From contig JBDUYP010000001.1 of assembly GCA_039944535.1 (NCBI GenBank), positions 372,001 to 436,000 of the forward strand: DNA of 64,000 nucleotides, given 5' to 3'. Under the pieces are notes generated by a model, which did no database searches, was not told the origin of the DNA, and was given only the letters and a program-made list of their open reading frames with translations. Shown here in pieces: positions 44,038 through 52,870 of the stretch; the stretch's first letter is position 1; each line of letters begins with the position of its first letter. Made by a program: the position numbers and the translations under genes. This DNA is from JAMZMI01 sp039944535. Its GTDB lineage: Bacteria > Bacteroidota > Bacteroidia > Cytophagales > Cyclobacteriaceae.

Positions 44038-45381
44038 CTACCTTCTTTTCTTCTTTGCTCCGCCCTTCGTGCGGGGCTTTTTATACTTCTTGGCAATTTC
44101 CCTGCGATATGAACCTCCAAGGTTCACCTTTTTGTTTTTGTCTTTCTTTTCGTGAAAGGCCGCCCCTTTTTCATCGAGCGTATGATGCTTGTGAGCGCTG
44201 TTGATTTCCTTTGGTTTAGGCCTTTCTTCAGGTGTCAGTTCTTGTGATTCCTCCACTTCCTCAGGGAATGCCAACACCGGGATTTTATATTTCATCAAGG
44301 CCTCTATCTCATCCTTGTGTCGCTCTTCTTTTTCGGTGTAAAACAAGATCGTTTGACCTTCTTTCTCCGCTCGACCGGTTCTGCCTATGCGGTGCATGTA
44401 GTTTTCAGGAAAGATCGGCGTGTCAAAGTTGATCACATGCGAGATGCTATCCAGATCCAAACCACGAGCCATTACATCGGTCGCAATCATGATGCGGTTT
44501 ACCCCACCATCAAATTGTCGGAGAGAGCGCTCACGATAGTTTTGAGATTTATTGGAGTGGATCACGCAAATCTCAGAACTGTAGTAGGGTTCTATTTCGT
44601 CGAAGAGACGATCTGCACTTTTTTTGTTTGACACAAAGACCAACACCTTTTCGAAAGTTTCCTTATCTCTCAGCAGGTGAGCCAGTAGGTTGGCTTTGGT
44701 ATAAAAATTTCTGGCCGGATAGCACGACTGAGCAATATTGTCAAGCGGAGTTCCACTCACTGTAATGGAAATTTTTGCCGGTGCAATGAAAAAATCATCT
44801 ATCAACACGCTGACGTCTTCCGTCATGGTAGCAGAAAACATCACACTTTGCCGTTTTTCCGGGAGCAGTTCGAATATGTTGGTGATCTGAAACCGAAAGC
44901 CCAGGTCCAGCATCACATCCACTTCGTCAATCACCAGTTTCTTGATCGCCTTCAGTTGGATGGCCTTGTGCATGACCAGATCATATAAACGCCCCGGTGT
45001 TGCCACCAGCACATCCATGCCATCGGCCACATCCACTTTTTGAGTTTTGATATTGGAGCCTCCGTAAACACCCTTTACCCGAACACTCATGTAAGCCGTA
45101 AGCTTTTCTACTTGCTCCACTACCTGCAGCACCAGTTCTCTCGTGGGCACCAAAATCAGCACACGTGGGGTTACCTGATCCGAATATTTGAGGTCTTTGA
45201 GTATCGGCAGCAGATACGCAAAAGTTTTACCAGTTCCGGTTTGCGCTATGCCCACCATGTCTTTGCCCGATAGGATCACCGAAAAGGACTGCTCCTGAAT
45301 GGGAGTGGGTGTTTCAAACCCCAGATCGCTTATTGCATTTCTGAGCGGATTAGAAAGTTTCAGATCGTCGAAAGTGGTCAT
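44038..45381 (-). CDS. DEAD-box RNA helicase
   Basis: A 447-residue ATP-dependent RNA helicase of the RhlE/CsdA-like group. Motifs in order: Q motif (NPLRNAISDLGFETPTPIQ), Walker A AQTGTGKT, PTREL, motif II DEVD (in place of DEAD), SAT (MFSATM), and HRIGRTGR in the second RecA domain. The C-terminal ~80 residues are Lys/Arg-rich (KKDKNKKVNLGGSYRREIAKKYKK) and probably bind RNA. The start at 45381 (MTTFDDLKLS) fits the family; an ATG 18 nt upstream is possible. Likely roles are ribosome assembly or cold adaptation. Confidence 0.93.
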   Translation of the reverse strand: MTTFDDLKLSNPLRNAISDLGFETPTPIQEQSFSVILSGKDMVGIAQTGTGKTFAYLLPILKDLKYSDQVTPRVLILVPTRELVLQVVEQVEKLTAYMSVRVKGVYGGSNIKTQKVDVADGMDVLVATPGRLYDLVMHKAIQLKAIKKLVIDEVDVMLDLGFRFQITNIFELLPEKRQSVMFSATMTEDVSVLIDDFFIAPAKISITVSGTPLDNIAQSCYPARNFYTKANLLAHLLRDKETFEKVLVFVSNKKSADRLFDEIEPYYSSEICVIHSNKSQNYRERSLRQFDGGVNRIMIATDVMARGLDLDSISHVINFDTPIFPENYMHRIGRTGRAEKEGQTILFYTEKEERHKDEIEALMKYKIPVLAFPEEVEESQELTPEERPKPKEINSAHKHHTLDEKGAAFHEKKDKNKKVNLGGSYRREIAKKYKKPRTKGGAKKKRR

Positions 45382-45422
45382 ACCGGAAAGTTTGGGCAAA
45401 AGTAGCGGAATTGAGTGGGAGC

Positions 45423-45944
45423 TCAGTTTTTCTTTTTGGGTTGCAGAAATTCAATCAACTCACTGTTGGTGTCAAGCAGCGATTCCATGATTTCCAGTAG
45501 GTTCTCATACTCACCCACCATCTTTTCCACATCAATCTGGCCTTTAGACTTTTTATATCGGTAAAAGCTGCGAAAGCCCTCCAGAATTTTTTGCATGTCA
45601 TTGGACTGCTCCATAAACCGCTCAATTTTCAGGGCCTGGTCTTCCAGCTCATCTATCATGTACTCCTCGGTAGCGTCAATCTGCGTGCCGCCATTTTCAG
45701 GTAAATCCAGCATCTCCGCGGTGATCTCACTAGACAATGTCAAATCTTTCTCAACAATATCACTCAAATCAATGTTAAAATATTTTACAATTTTCAGCAG
45801 GTTAGACATGTTGGGCTCAGCAGTGCCTTTTTCGTACGAAGCTATATTTCCTCGATTCAGATCAATTTTTAAGGCAAATTGTTCCTGACTCAACTTTTCC
45901 TGTGTTCGCAGAAATTTCAGATTTTTGGCAAACAAAGCGTTCAT
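45423..45944 (-). CDS. XRE family transcriptional regulator
   Basis: A 173-residue regulator. Residues 5-60 form a Cro/C1-type HTH (FLRTQEKLSQEQFALKIDLNRGNIASYEKGTAEPNMSNLLKIVKYFNIDLSDIV). The remainder is a long predicted coiled coil (DEYMIDELEDQALKIERFMEQ, EKMVGEYENLLEIMESLLD), suited to dimerisation. A 19-bp palindrome begins 2 nt upstream of its start codon, indicating autoregulation, and it sits divergently from the arginine operon, so it may control both. No ligand-binding domain is visible. Confidence 0.85.
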   Translation of the reverse strand: MNALFAKNLKFLRTQEKLSQEQFALKIDLNRGNIASYEKGTAEPNMSNLLKIVKYFNIDLSDIVEKDLTLSSEITAEMLDLPENGGTQIDATEEYMIDELEDQALKIERFMEQSNDMQKILEGFRSFYRYKKSKGQIDVEKMVGEYENLLEIMESLLDTNSELIEFLQPKKKN

Positions 45945-45945
45945 A

Positions 45946-45964
45946 TTGTAAAAAATTTTTACAA
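45946..45964. promoter_or_regulatory. candidate operator of the XRE regulator
   Basis: TTGTAAAAAATTTTTACAA has 9-bp inverted arms around one central base. It begins 2 nt before the XRE start and lies upstream of the argB-side -7 box at 45981. On the minus strand CAAAACTA (45962-45969) reads as TAGTTTTG, a TAnnTTTG box. Binding here could switch both divergent promoters. Confidence 0.55.
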
Positions 45965-45980
45965 AACTATTGGAATTTTT

Positions 45981-45988
45981 TAACTTTG
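45981..45988 (+). promoter_or_regulatory. -7 box of the arginine operon
   Basis: TAACTTTG matches the Bacteroidota -7 consensus TAnnTTTG exactly. Spacing puts the start of transcription near 45995, giving a ~125-nt leader before argB that contains a small hairpin (GCTTGT, loop CATT, ACAAGC; 46057-46072). No clear TTTG -33 box is seen; the XRE palindrome occupies that position. Confidence 0.5.
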
Positions 45989-46122
45989 CGTGGCAAGAGC
46001 AATCAATCTGTTTTAATCAAAAGTTTATTGGAAACTCAAATTTCACGAAATGTGAGGCTTGTCATTACAAGCTTTGACATCTCGGGAGCATGCTTTGTTA
46101 GCGCGGGGTAGTAAAGACAATT

Positions 46123-46938
46123 ATGGAGAAAGGCAAAAAGACAATAGTGATAAAATACGGCGGCAATGCCATGAAAGATGAGGCCATCAAAGGCTCAATT
46201 CTTGACGAAGTGGCTGCTTTGCATAACGATGGACACAGAGTGGTGTTGGTTCACGGAGGTGGGCCATTCATCAATCAGATTTTGGCCAGTATGAATATTG
46301 AATCGGAATTTGTCGGGGGCCATAGAAAAACAACCACGGAAGCCATAAAGTACATCGAAATGGCACTGAGTGGTGAGGTCAATGCTTCACTTGTGCGCTT
46401 GCTGCAGGCGCGGGGAATCAATGCCGTCGGGCTTTCCGGAAAAGATGGAGGCACGGTGATGGCCACCAGAAAATTCCATCAGGAAGGAGACAAAATGAAT
46501 GACATTGGCTGGGTAGGCAATGTGGAGGAAGTAAATCCTCACCTTATCAATACGCTACTGGATTCTGGATTTTTCCCGGTGCTGACTTGCATGGCCTCTG
46601 ACCGTGCGGGAAATGCTTTCAACATCAATGGAGACATGTTTGCCGGTCATATCGCCGGATCAATATCGGCTGATCAGTACATCGTCATGACGGATGTGGA
46701 CGGACTGAGAAAAGACAAAGACAATCCTGAAACGCTCATTTCGCACCTTACCACAGCAGAGATCCCCGGCCTCATGGGTACGACCATAGCAGGAGGCATG
46801 ATTCCTAAAATAGAATCATGTGTGGCAGCCATAGAGCAGGGCACTGCAGAAGTAAAAATCATCAACGGAACACAGCCGGGGATTCTCAAAAAATTGATCT
46901 CGGAAAATCAATCCGTAGGAACAAGTATTACCAAATGA
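46123..46938 (+). CDS. argB: acetylglutamate kinase
   Basis: ArgB phosphorylates N-acetylglutamate, the second step of arginine synthesis. The 271 residues belong to the amino acid kinase family: IKYGGNAMKDE (phosphate-binding loop), LVHGGGPFINQIL, NVEEVNPHLINTLLDSGFFPVL, FNINGDMFAGHIAGSI and GGMIPKIESCVAAI are all typical. It lacks the N-terminal helix linked to arginine feedback inhibition. It is the first gene of the arg cluster; its stop overlaps the argD start by 4 nt. Confidence 0.95.
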   Translation: MEKGKKTIVIKYGGNAMKDEAIKGSILDEVAALHNDGHRVVLVHGGGPFINQILASMNIESEFVGGHRKTTTEAIKYIEMALSGEVNASLVRLLQARGINAVGLSGKDGGTVMATRKFHQEGDKMNDIGWVGNVEEVNPHLINTLLDSGFFPVLTCMASDRAGNAFNINGDMFAGHIAGSISADQYIVMTDVDGLRKDKDNPETLISHLTTAEIPGLMGTTIAGGMIPKIESCVAAIEQGTAEVKIINGTQPGILKKLISENQSVGTSITK

Positions 46939-48137
46939 ATAAAATGATAAGTAATAAGTCACTTCACGAAATAGATCAGAAGCACTATCTGCCCACTTTC
47001 CGGCGCTACCCCATAGCACTGGAGCGTGGTGAGGGCAGCCATGTGTGGGATGTTGAAGGCAACAAATACATTGATATGCTCGCCGGGATCGCTGTTTCCA
47101 ACATCGGTCATGCTCACCCACATTTGGTTAAGGCCATTGCAGATCAGGCTGCTAAGCTGATTCATATCTCCAATTTTTATGTGAGCGAACCTCAAATGAA
47201 GCTGGTTGAAAAGCTCGCAACGCTTTCAGGTTTGGAGCGAGTGTTTTTAGGAAACAGTGGAGCAGAAGCGCTGGAAGGAGCCATCAAGATCGCCAGAAAG
47301 TATGGAAGCAAAAACGGACGAGGAAGTCAGATCATAGCGATGGAAGGGGCTTTTCACGGGCGTACATTGGCTACTGTTGCCGCTACAGGAAAGAAAGCCA
47401 TGATGATTGGGTTTGATCCTATCCCTACTGGTTTTTCTCACGTGCCATTTAATGATATCGAAAAACTCAAAAGTGCCATCACCGATGATGTAGTCGGCAT
47501 TATGATGGAACCCATCCAGGGAGAAGGGGGAGTAAATCCTGCTTCTCAGCAATATTTGGAGCAGGTACGTGCGCTTTGCGACGAGCATAATATTGCTTTG
47601 ATCTTTGATGAAGTGCAAACGGGCATAGGGCGCACGGGAAAGATGTTTGCCCATGAGCATTACGGTATAAAACCCGATATCATGACGCTGGCCAAAGGGC
47701 TGGGTGGCGGAGTGCCCATAGGGGCAGTGCTGGCCAGTGAAAAAGTCGGGCAGGCCATAGATTGGGGTGATCATGGAACTACGTTTGGAGGCAACCCACT
47801 GGCAAGTAGTGCGGCGCTAGCTGTACTGGATGTCATTGAGTCGGAACGGCTTCTGGCGGAAGCCACGGAAAAAGGACAATGGATAGCCGACCAACTGAAT
47901 GCTGCAAAAGCCGAATATCCGGAAATAGAAGAAGTACGAGGCAAAGGGCTGATGATTGGCATTCAAGTGTCGGTTGACCCGAAAGCTGTCGTAAGCACCA
48001 TGCTGGAAAAAAAGGTTTTGGCCAATGCCACAGCCGGCAATGTGATCCGACTGGTGCCGCCGTTGAATATCAAAAAATCCCAACTGGAAGAGGTTATGGA
48101 AATATTGCTCGCCTCGATTAAGGAAAATAGAAAATAA
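46935..48137 (+). CDS. argD: acetylornithine aminotransferase
   Basis: A class III PLP aminotransferase of 400 residues that converts N-acetylglutamate semialdehyde to N-acetylornithine. The PLP site includes FDEVQTGIGRTGKMFAHEHYG and the lysine of TLAKGLGGGVPIGAVL; GNSGAEALEGAIKIARKY and PIQGEGGVNPAS are family signatures. ATG at 46935 is chosen because it overlaps argB as ATGA and matches family N-termini; a longer open frame to 46818 lies within argB and is not coding. It acts in the cytoplasm with ArgB, ArgC and ArgJ. Confidence 0.95.
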   Translation: MNKMISNKSLHEIDQKHYLPTFRRYPIALERGEGSHVWDVEGNKYIDMLAGIAVSNIGHAHPHLVKAIADQAAKLIHISNFYVSEPQMKLVEKLATLSGLERVFLGNSGAEALEGAIKIARKYGSKNGRGSQIIAMEGAFHGRTLATVAATGKKAMMIGFDPIPTGFSHVPFNDIEKLKSAITDDVVGIMMEPIQGEGGVNPASQQYLEQVRALCDEHNIALIFDEVQTGIGRTGKMFAHEHYGIKPDIMTLAKGLGGGVPIGAVLASEKVGQAIDWGDHGTTFGGNPLASSAALAVLDVIESERLLAEATEKGQWIADQLNAAKAEYPEIEEVRGKGLMIGIQVSVDPKAVVSTMLEKKVLANATAGNVIRLVPPLNIKKSQLEEVMEILLASIKENRK

Positions 48138-48162
48138 GATTATTGGCCATGGTGCTTAGTCT

Positions 48163-48190
48163 GTCACACTAAGCTTGTCGAAGTGTAAGA
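48163..48190. repeat. dispersed hairpin element in the arg operon
   Basis: ACACT (48166-48170), spacer AAGCTTGTCGA, AGTGT (48182-48186). It has the same GTCA-nn-CT / 11-nt / AG-nn architecture as copies at 42.56, 43.34, 44.0 and 60.97 kb but with its own stem bases. It occupies the 93-nt gap between argD and argC. Confidence 0.6.
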
Positions 48191-48230
48191 CAAAGCGCCG
48201 GGACGAGGCTTTTGAAACAAAGAATAAGAA

Positions 48231-49265
48231 ATGTCAAAAAAGAAAATAGGAATAATAGGCGCAACAGGGTACACCGGATCAGAACTGGTCAGGTTGCTGG
48301 TGCACCACCCATTCGTGGAAATTGTGACCATCACCTCAGAGAGTCGCAAAGGAGAGAAGTTTAGCGACGTGCATCCACAGTTTTTAGGAATCTGCGACCA
48401 GGAATTGGAGAGTATAGAGAATTTGGATAATCACCAGATGGACATTGTCTTTTTGGCTTTGCCGCATGGCGTGTCTATGGACTTTGTAGTGAAACATCAC
48501 GACAAGGACTTTACCATCATCGATCTCTCAGGGGATTTCAGATTGTCCACACCGGAGGTTTACGAGGAGTGGTATCAAATGGCTCATGTGTTTGCTGATG
48601 GTTTCGCGAATGCGGTGTACGGTTTGCCTGAGCTCTATAGGGATAGAATCAGTGCTGGCAAAATTATCGCCAATCCGGGGTGTTTCCCTACGGCGAGTAT
48701 CTTGCCAATAGCCCCGCTTGTGATCGAAAGTTTAGTAGAGAAAAATATCATCGTAGATGCAAAAACCGGAGTGACAGGAGCGGGCATCAAAGCCAAACCC
48801 GTGACGCATTTTCCCAATGCCAACGACAACTTCACGGCATACGGCGTGACTACTCACAGACACTCCATAGAAATTCAGGAGAAGGTGTCAGAGCATTATT
48901 TCGATAAGGCCGAAGTACTCTTCACGCCGCACTTGCTCCCTGTGGACCGGGGAATTCTTTCTACCACCTACATGAAGCCAAAAGGGGATATCACACAAGC
49001 TCAGATAGATGAGGTTTATCGAAAGCACTACGACAATGAACCTTTCGTAAAGGTCGTGGATAAGCTCCCAAACCTGAAAGAAGTGCGCGGCACAAACGAC
49101 TGTCGTATCTACGTGAAGCTGGACGAGCGAACCAACACCGTCATAGCCATTGGTGTTATAGATAATCTGGTGAAAGGTGCCGCAGGTCAGGCCATACAGA
49201 ATATGAACATCGTGCTGGGCATTGCAGAAACCACAGGGCTAAACATTGTTCCATTACAACCTTAA
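48231..49265 (+). CDS. argC: N-acetyl-gamma-glutamyl-phosphate reductase
   Basis: ArgC reduces N-acetylglutamyl phosphate to the semialdehyde using NADPH. The 344-residue protein has the N-terminal dinucleotide motif GIIGATGYTGSELVRLL, the catalytic Cys151 in NPGCFPTASIL, the GAGIKAKPVTHFPNANDNF region, and C-terminal LVKGAAGQAIQNMNI. The length is that of the standard type. It is downstream of argD and upstream of argJ in the same operon. Confidence 0.95.
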   Translation: MSKKKIGIIGATGYTGSELVRLLVHHPFVEIVTITSESRKGEKFSDVHPQFLGICDQELESIENLDNHQMDIVFLALPHGVSMDFVVKHHDKDFTIIDLSGDFRLSTPEVYEEWYQMAHVFADGFANAVYGLPELYRDRISAGKIIANPGCFPTASILPIAPLVIESLVEKNIIVDAKTGVTGAGIKAKPVTHFPNANDNFTAYGVTTHRHSIEIQEKVSEHYFDKAEVLFTPHLLPVDRGILSTTYMKPKGDITQAQIDEVYRKHYDNEPFVKVVDKLPNLKEVRGTNDCRIYVKLDERTNTVIAIGVIDNLVKGAAGQAIQNMNIVLGIAETTGLNIVPLQP

Positions 49266-49345
49266 TAAGATTTTAGAAGTTGGATTTTGGACGGGAGTCT
49301 AAAAAGTCTAAATACAAGGTACTTTGTACTAAATACTCAAAAAAA

Positions 49346-50563
49346 ATGCTTAAAAACATAACAAACGTAAGAGGGATCAAATGCTGGGGTGCGCATACGG
49401 GGGTGAAGTCTATGCGTCGTGATTTGGCGATTGTTTACTCCGAAAAACCGGCTAAAGTTTCTGCCACGTTCACGCAAAATCTGGTGGTGGCCGCACCAAT
49501 TACTTTGACTCAGGCCAATCTGAAGGAGAGCAAAAATATGGCTCAGGCACTTGTGGTAAACGCCGGAAATGCCAACGCCGTGACGGGTGAGCAAGGACGA
49601 CTGGGAGCCGAGGCGATGGCTCAGGCTACAGCCGATGAGTTTGGTATTGATAAAAACCTCGTGATGGTAGCCTCCACGGGCATCATCGGGCAGGAGTTTC
49701 CCACAGAAGCCATTGTGGACGGCATCAAGGAAAACGTGAAAAAGGTGACCGACAATTCACGAGCCGGATCGTTTGCTGCCAATGCCATTCTCACGACAGA
49801 TACTTTCGCTAAGGAAGGTTTTGTGGAATTTGAGGTAGATGGAAAAATGGTGAGCATTGCGGGCATAGCCAAAGGCTCAGGTATGATCCACCCAAACATG
49901 GCCACCATGCTGTCCTTTGCGTTTACGGATCTCAACATTTCGCAAGAACTTTTAGACAAAGCATTTAAAGAAACGGTCAATGACAGCTTCAACATGATCA
50001 CCGTGGATGGCGATACCTCTACCAACGATATGGCTTCCGTGATGGCCAATGGCATGGCCGAAAACAAACTCATAGAAGATGAAAAGGATCCGAACTATGT
50101 GCTGTTCAAAGAAAAGCTCAATGAGTTGATGGTGCATCTGGCCAAGCTGATTGTGTCAGACGGAGAGGGCGCGTCTAAATTCATCACTTACGAAGTAAAA
50201 AATGCGAAAAGCAAAGAAGAAGCACGTCAGTTGATCCGAGTGGTATCAGATTCTTCGCTTGTGAAAACCGCCATGTTTGGCCGTGATGCCAACTGGGGGA
50301 GGGTACTTGCTGCTATGGGCAGAGCTGGTGTGAAGTTCGATCCAAATAAGGTGGATTTATTCCTCGGCAATGACTCCAAAGTGGAGCAGATGCTGCAGAA
50401 AGGAACGCCCGTGGAGCAGGACATGAACTACATGAAAAGACTGCTGAGAAAGTCGGATTTGCGCATCGAAATCCACCTCAACAACGGCAAGGAAGAAGCC
50501 AAAGGCTGGGGTACGGACCTGACGACAGACTATGTGATGTTCAACTCTGTTTATACCACTTAA
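49346..50563 (+). CDS. argJ: bifunctional glutamate N-acetyltransferase/ornithine acetyltransferase
   Basis: ArgJ transfers acetyl groups from N-acetylornithine to glutamate, making the pathway cyclic; some members also use acetyl-CoA. The 405-residue precursor self-cleaves before Thr187 in HPNMATMLSF, which is present. Other signatures are NAGNANAVTGEQG, MVASTGIIGQEFP and FGRDANWGRVLAAMGRAG. ATG at 49346 is preferred because a longer frame starting at 49280 adds unrelated residues. Its presence shows an acetylated, cyclic route, which is notable because several Bacteroidota use N-succinyl intermediates. Confidence 0.94.
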   Translation: MLKNITNVRGIKCWGAHTGVKSMRRDLAIVYSEKPAKVSATFTQNLVVAAPITLTQANLKESKNMAQALVVNAGNANAVTGEQGRLGAEAMAQATADEFGIDKNLVMVASTGIIGQEFPTEAIVDGIKENVKKVTDNSRAGSFAANAILTTDTFAKEGFVEFEVDGKMVSIAGIAKGSGMIHPNMATMLSFAFTDLNISQELLDKAFKETVNDSFNMITVDGDTSTNDMASVMANGMAENKLIEDEKDPNYVLFKEKLNELMVHLAKLIVSDGEGASKFITYEVKNAKSKEEARQLIRVVSDSSLVKTAMFGRDANWGRVLAAMGRAGVKFDPNKVDLFLGNDSKVEQMLQKGTPVEQDMNYMKRLLRKSDLRIEIHLNNGKEEAKGWGTDLTTDYVMFNSVYTT

Positions 50564-50581
50564 GAAATTCCCGATTTGTCA

Positions 50582-50602
50582 TTCCCGCGCAGGGAAATTT
50601 TT
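50582..50602 (+). terminator. weak terminator-like hairpin after argJ
   Basis: TTCCC, loop GCGCA, GGGAA, followed by ATTTTT. The 5-bp stem is short but the position, 19 nt past the argJ stop and followed by T residues, fits an operon end before the SUKH-like gene. Confidence 0.4.
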
Positions 50603-50651
50603 CGATAGGATTTATTGCGTTGTTTGTTAGATTTAGCTTTTTTACGACAAA

Positions 50652-51254
50652 ATGCGAGTTACTATGCTGTCACCTGAGAAATTTCGAAATGAATGGGAAG
50701 GGTCATTGATTGCTTACAGCGAAAATGAAATTGGGGATGCCAAAATAAATCAAAGCAATAAAGATTTTTTAATCAAGTCCGGATTACCAGATGACTGTGC
50801 TCCTTTTCTGTCATTTAATGAAAAGTTGTATTCACTTCAATTGCGATCAATTAAAGATTCGATAGAACTCGTTAATAATGATTTTGACGATAAATATGTC
50901 ATCGGAAGTGATGGTTCGGGAGGGTTTATTGCCATAGATGGTGATGACAATGGGATAAAAATTTTCGATCACGAATATGTCGGAGAGGTTGATGAAGGTG
51001 GAGATCTGGATTTTCATGAAAATTTTATTCCCATACAGTTTATGAATACTTCGGTTGGTCACTTAGCCGGCTGTTTGTTGGCCTATAGGCAATTCGTAAG
51101 CTCGGCTCGAGCAGTCAGGAATAATTGCGCTTTCTCGGATTTAGATTTGACCCATGAGGAATTAAATGAATTAGAACAAGCCCTTTTTTTAGCAGACTCA
51201 GAATGCCTTAAACAAAAATCGTTTTGGCATTTTGAGCTAATGAATTTGAGTTAG
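50652..51254 (+). CDS. SUKH/SMI1-KNR4-like immunity-type protein
   Basis: A 200-residue soluble protein that fits the SUKH superfamily: FLIKSGLPDDCAPFLSFN near residue 47 and YVIGSDGSGGFIAIDGDDNGIKIFDHE near 95 are the hallmark regions, the second being the strand pair with small residues that defines the fold. SUKH proteins are commonly immunity proteins against polymorphic toxins, and this one resembles the SUKH-4 group. No toxin gene is adjacent, so it may be an orphan or have another role. AT-richer than the arg genes before it. Confidence 0.7.
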   Translation: MRVTMLSPEKFRNEWEGSLIAYSENEIGDAKINQSNKDFLIKSGLPDDCAPFLSFNEKLYSLQLRSIKDSIELVNNDFDDKYVIGSDGSGGFIAIDGDDNGIKIFDHEYVGEVDEGGDLDFHENFIPIQFMNTSVGHLAGCLLAYRQFVSSARAVRNNCAFSDLDLTHEELNELEQALFLADSECLKQKSFWHFELMNLS

Positions 51255-51282
51255 GATAGCTAGTGAAAAATCGTATAGAATT

Positions 51283-51642
51283 TCACTTCTTCTTACTCGC
51301 CTTAGCCAGTGGATTATAAGCCAGACAGAGATCGAGCCAGTACTCCAGATCGTCATCCATATCAAAACCTGCTGGAGTCACAAAGATGTAACCTTTCATC
51401 GGTCTGCCGGTGAAGTCCATGGGCAGGCACACGTCCTTTTCCAATTCTTTGAGATAAGCCGCTTCCCCCACTCTGGCCATGAGCAGGCTGTCGCCAAACT
51501 TCTTGTCTATGTGAATGCCACATAGCATCTTTTCATCAACCTGAAAAAGCATGCCTCCCATCATAGGCTTGTAGCTAAAATTCACCTTTTTGGTTTTTAG
51601 CACTTGGGTGATGCGCTCTGCTAAGTATTCGTCGTAGGCCAT
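51283..51642 (-). CDS. TfoX/Sxy N-terminal domain protein
   Basis: A 119-residue protein with a single TfoX N-terminal domain: YLAERITQVLKTKKVNFSYKPMMGGMLFQVDEKMLCGIHIDKK at the start is characteristic, including the GGMLF turn. Full-length TfoX/Sxy regulates competence in gamma-proteobacteria, but stand-alone N domains in other phyla are uncharacterised. The C-terminus is Lys-rich (KASKKK). It is encoded alone, convergent with the SUKH-like gene. Confidence 0.8.
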   Translation of the reverse strand: MAYDEYLAERITQVLKTKKVNFSYKPMMGGMLFQVDEKMLCGIHIDKKFGDSLLMARVGEAAYLKELEKDVCLPMDFTGRPMKGYIFVTPAGFDMDDDLEYWLDLCLAYNPLAKASKKK

Positions 51643-51781
51643 GCAATTCCGGGTTGTGGTATGAAATTAATCAATTTGATTTTGACTCCCATCGATCACA
51701 ACAGGATATTGATCGAACCTAATTTGGGATTGTTCTACCCTACTGCCACTTTTGATAAGCCTATTACACCTATTCACCGCG

Positions 51782-52870
51782 ATGAAAAGAATTAACACCA
51801 TATTTTTACTGCTTTTGGCAATATCCCCGTCATTGGCACAGACCCTGGTGGGAGTAGTGCTGGACTCAGCTAGTTTGGAGCCAGTACCTTTTGCCCATGT
51901 CAGACTAGGCCATTCGGTCACCGTCACCAATCCCGAAGGAGAGTATGTCATCAATCAAGAAACCAGAGCGGACTCCATTCTGGAAATATCTTTCATTGGC
52001 TACCGCACCTGGCGAAAAAATATAAACATATCCAAGACGCATCGAGCGCTTCTGGTGTCCTCCGTCACCAACCTGGAAAGTGTCACCGTCTTGACCGGAG
52101 ATATTCTCATGGATCGGGTGTTTCGCTCTACCATTACCAACTATGATCAGGAGAGGAAACAAATGACCAGCTATTACAAAGAGAAGCTGAGCAGACGTGA
52201 TTCGATGTATTACCTGGCAGAGGGGATTATGAATATTTATCGCCCGGGGTGGTTGAGTAGCGAGGAGGTCCAGATTGAGCCTCTTAGAACGCGAAAGAGG
52301 GTGGATATCTCTTACAACCAGGAGGATGTGATTCCTATCAATGGACATGCCTATGATATGATTGTTCCCTCCATTTGGAGAGAGGGGTCTTTTCTTGATG
52401 TCAAAAACCGAAAACACTATGAATTTACATATGAAGGTAGAATGAGTTACCGTGATCGTGCTGTTTATATGGTGTCATTTTCACCAGCAAATAACAAGGG
52501 ATATATATCTGGTAAACTTTATATCGAAGACGAAACATTTGCCATCGTTCGGATGGAGTATGAGCCTGATCCCGGTTCCAGTAAGTTTTGGAAATGGGCA
52601 AAGTGGGTAGAAGAATATGAACCCATGTATGGGTTGTACTACCTGACCCTTGTATCTTTTGAAGGGTCGTTTTTAGACTACAATAAGACCTACGATTACT
52701 CAGCACTTTTGGTAAATAATGATATATCGAGCCCGGAAGGGGTTCCTGTTTTGGATAGTGTCATCGGCAAAAAGGACATCTTCTTCGATCAGGCCAGCTT
52801 TGATTTTACTGATTCATTTTGGAAAGGGTTCAACTACATCAAACTCACTGCAGAGGAACAGGGCATGTAA
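51782..52870 (+). CDS. carboxypeptidase-like regulatory domain protein
   Basis: A 362-residue exported protein. The start MKRINTIFLLLLAISPSLAQ gives a signal peptide (an earlier in-frame ATG at 51752 does not). Residues ~22-95 form a CarboxypepD_reg-like domain (LVGVVLDSASLEPVPFAHVRLGHSVTVTNPEGEYVI, ISFIGYRTW), as at the N-terminus of SusC-type proteins. The remaining ~250 residues match a Bacteroidota domain of unknown function found after this module, with GKLYIEDETFAIVRMEYEP. There is no beta-barrel domain. It is probably outer-membrane or periplasmic; role unknown. Confidence 0.8.
   Translation: MKRINTIFLLLLAISPSLAQTLVGVVLDSASLEPVPFAHVRLGHSVTVTNPEGEYVINQETRADSILEISFIGYRTWRKNINISKTHRALLVSSVTNLESVTVLTGDILMDRVFRSTITNYDQERKQMTSYYKEKLSRRDSMYYLAEGIMNIYRPGWLSSEEVQIEPLRTRKRVDISYNQEDVIPINGHAYDMIVPSIWREGSFLDVKNRKHYEFTYEGRMSYRDRAVYMVSFSPANNKGYISGKLYIEDETFAIVRMEYEPDPGSSKFWKWAKWVEEYEPMYGLYYLTLVSFEGSFLDYNKTYDYSALLVNNDISSPEGVPVLDSVIGKKDIFFDQASFDFTDSFWKGFNYIKLTAEEQGM

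Noticed and set aside
44038..45381. Loss of helicase function because motif II reads DEVD
   Set aside because: The catalytic Asp-Glu and final Asp remain; the third position is tolerant in related helicases.
46818..46934. Upstream extension of argD
   Set aside because: The extra 39 residues lie inside argB, are unlike the family, and ATG at 46935 overlaps the argB stop as ATGA.
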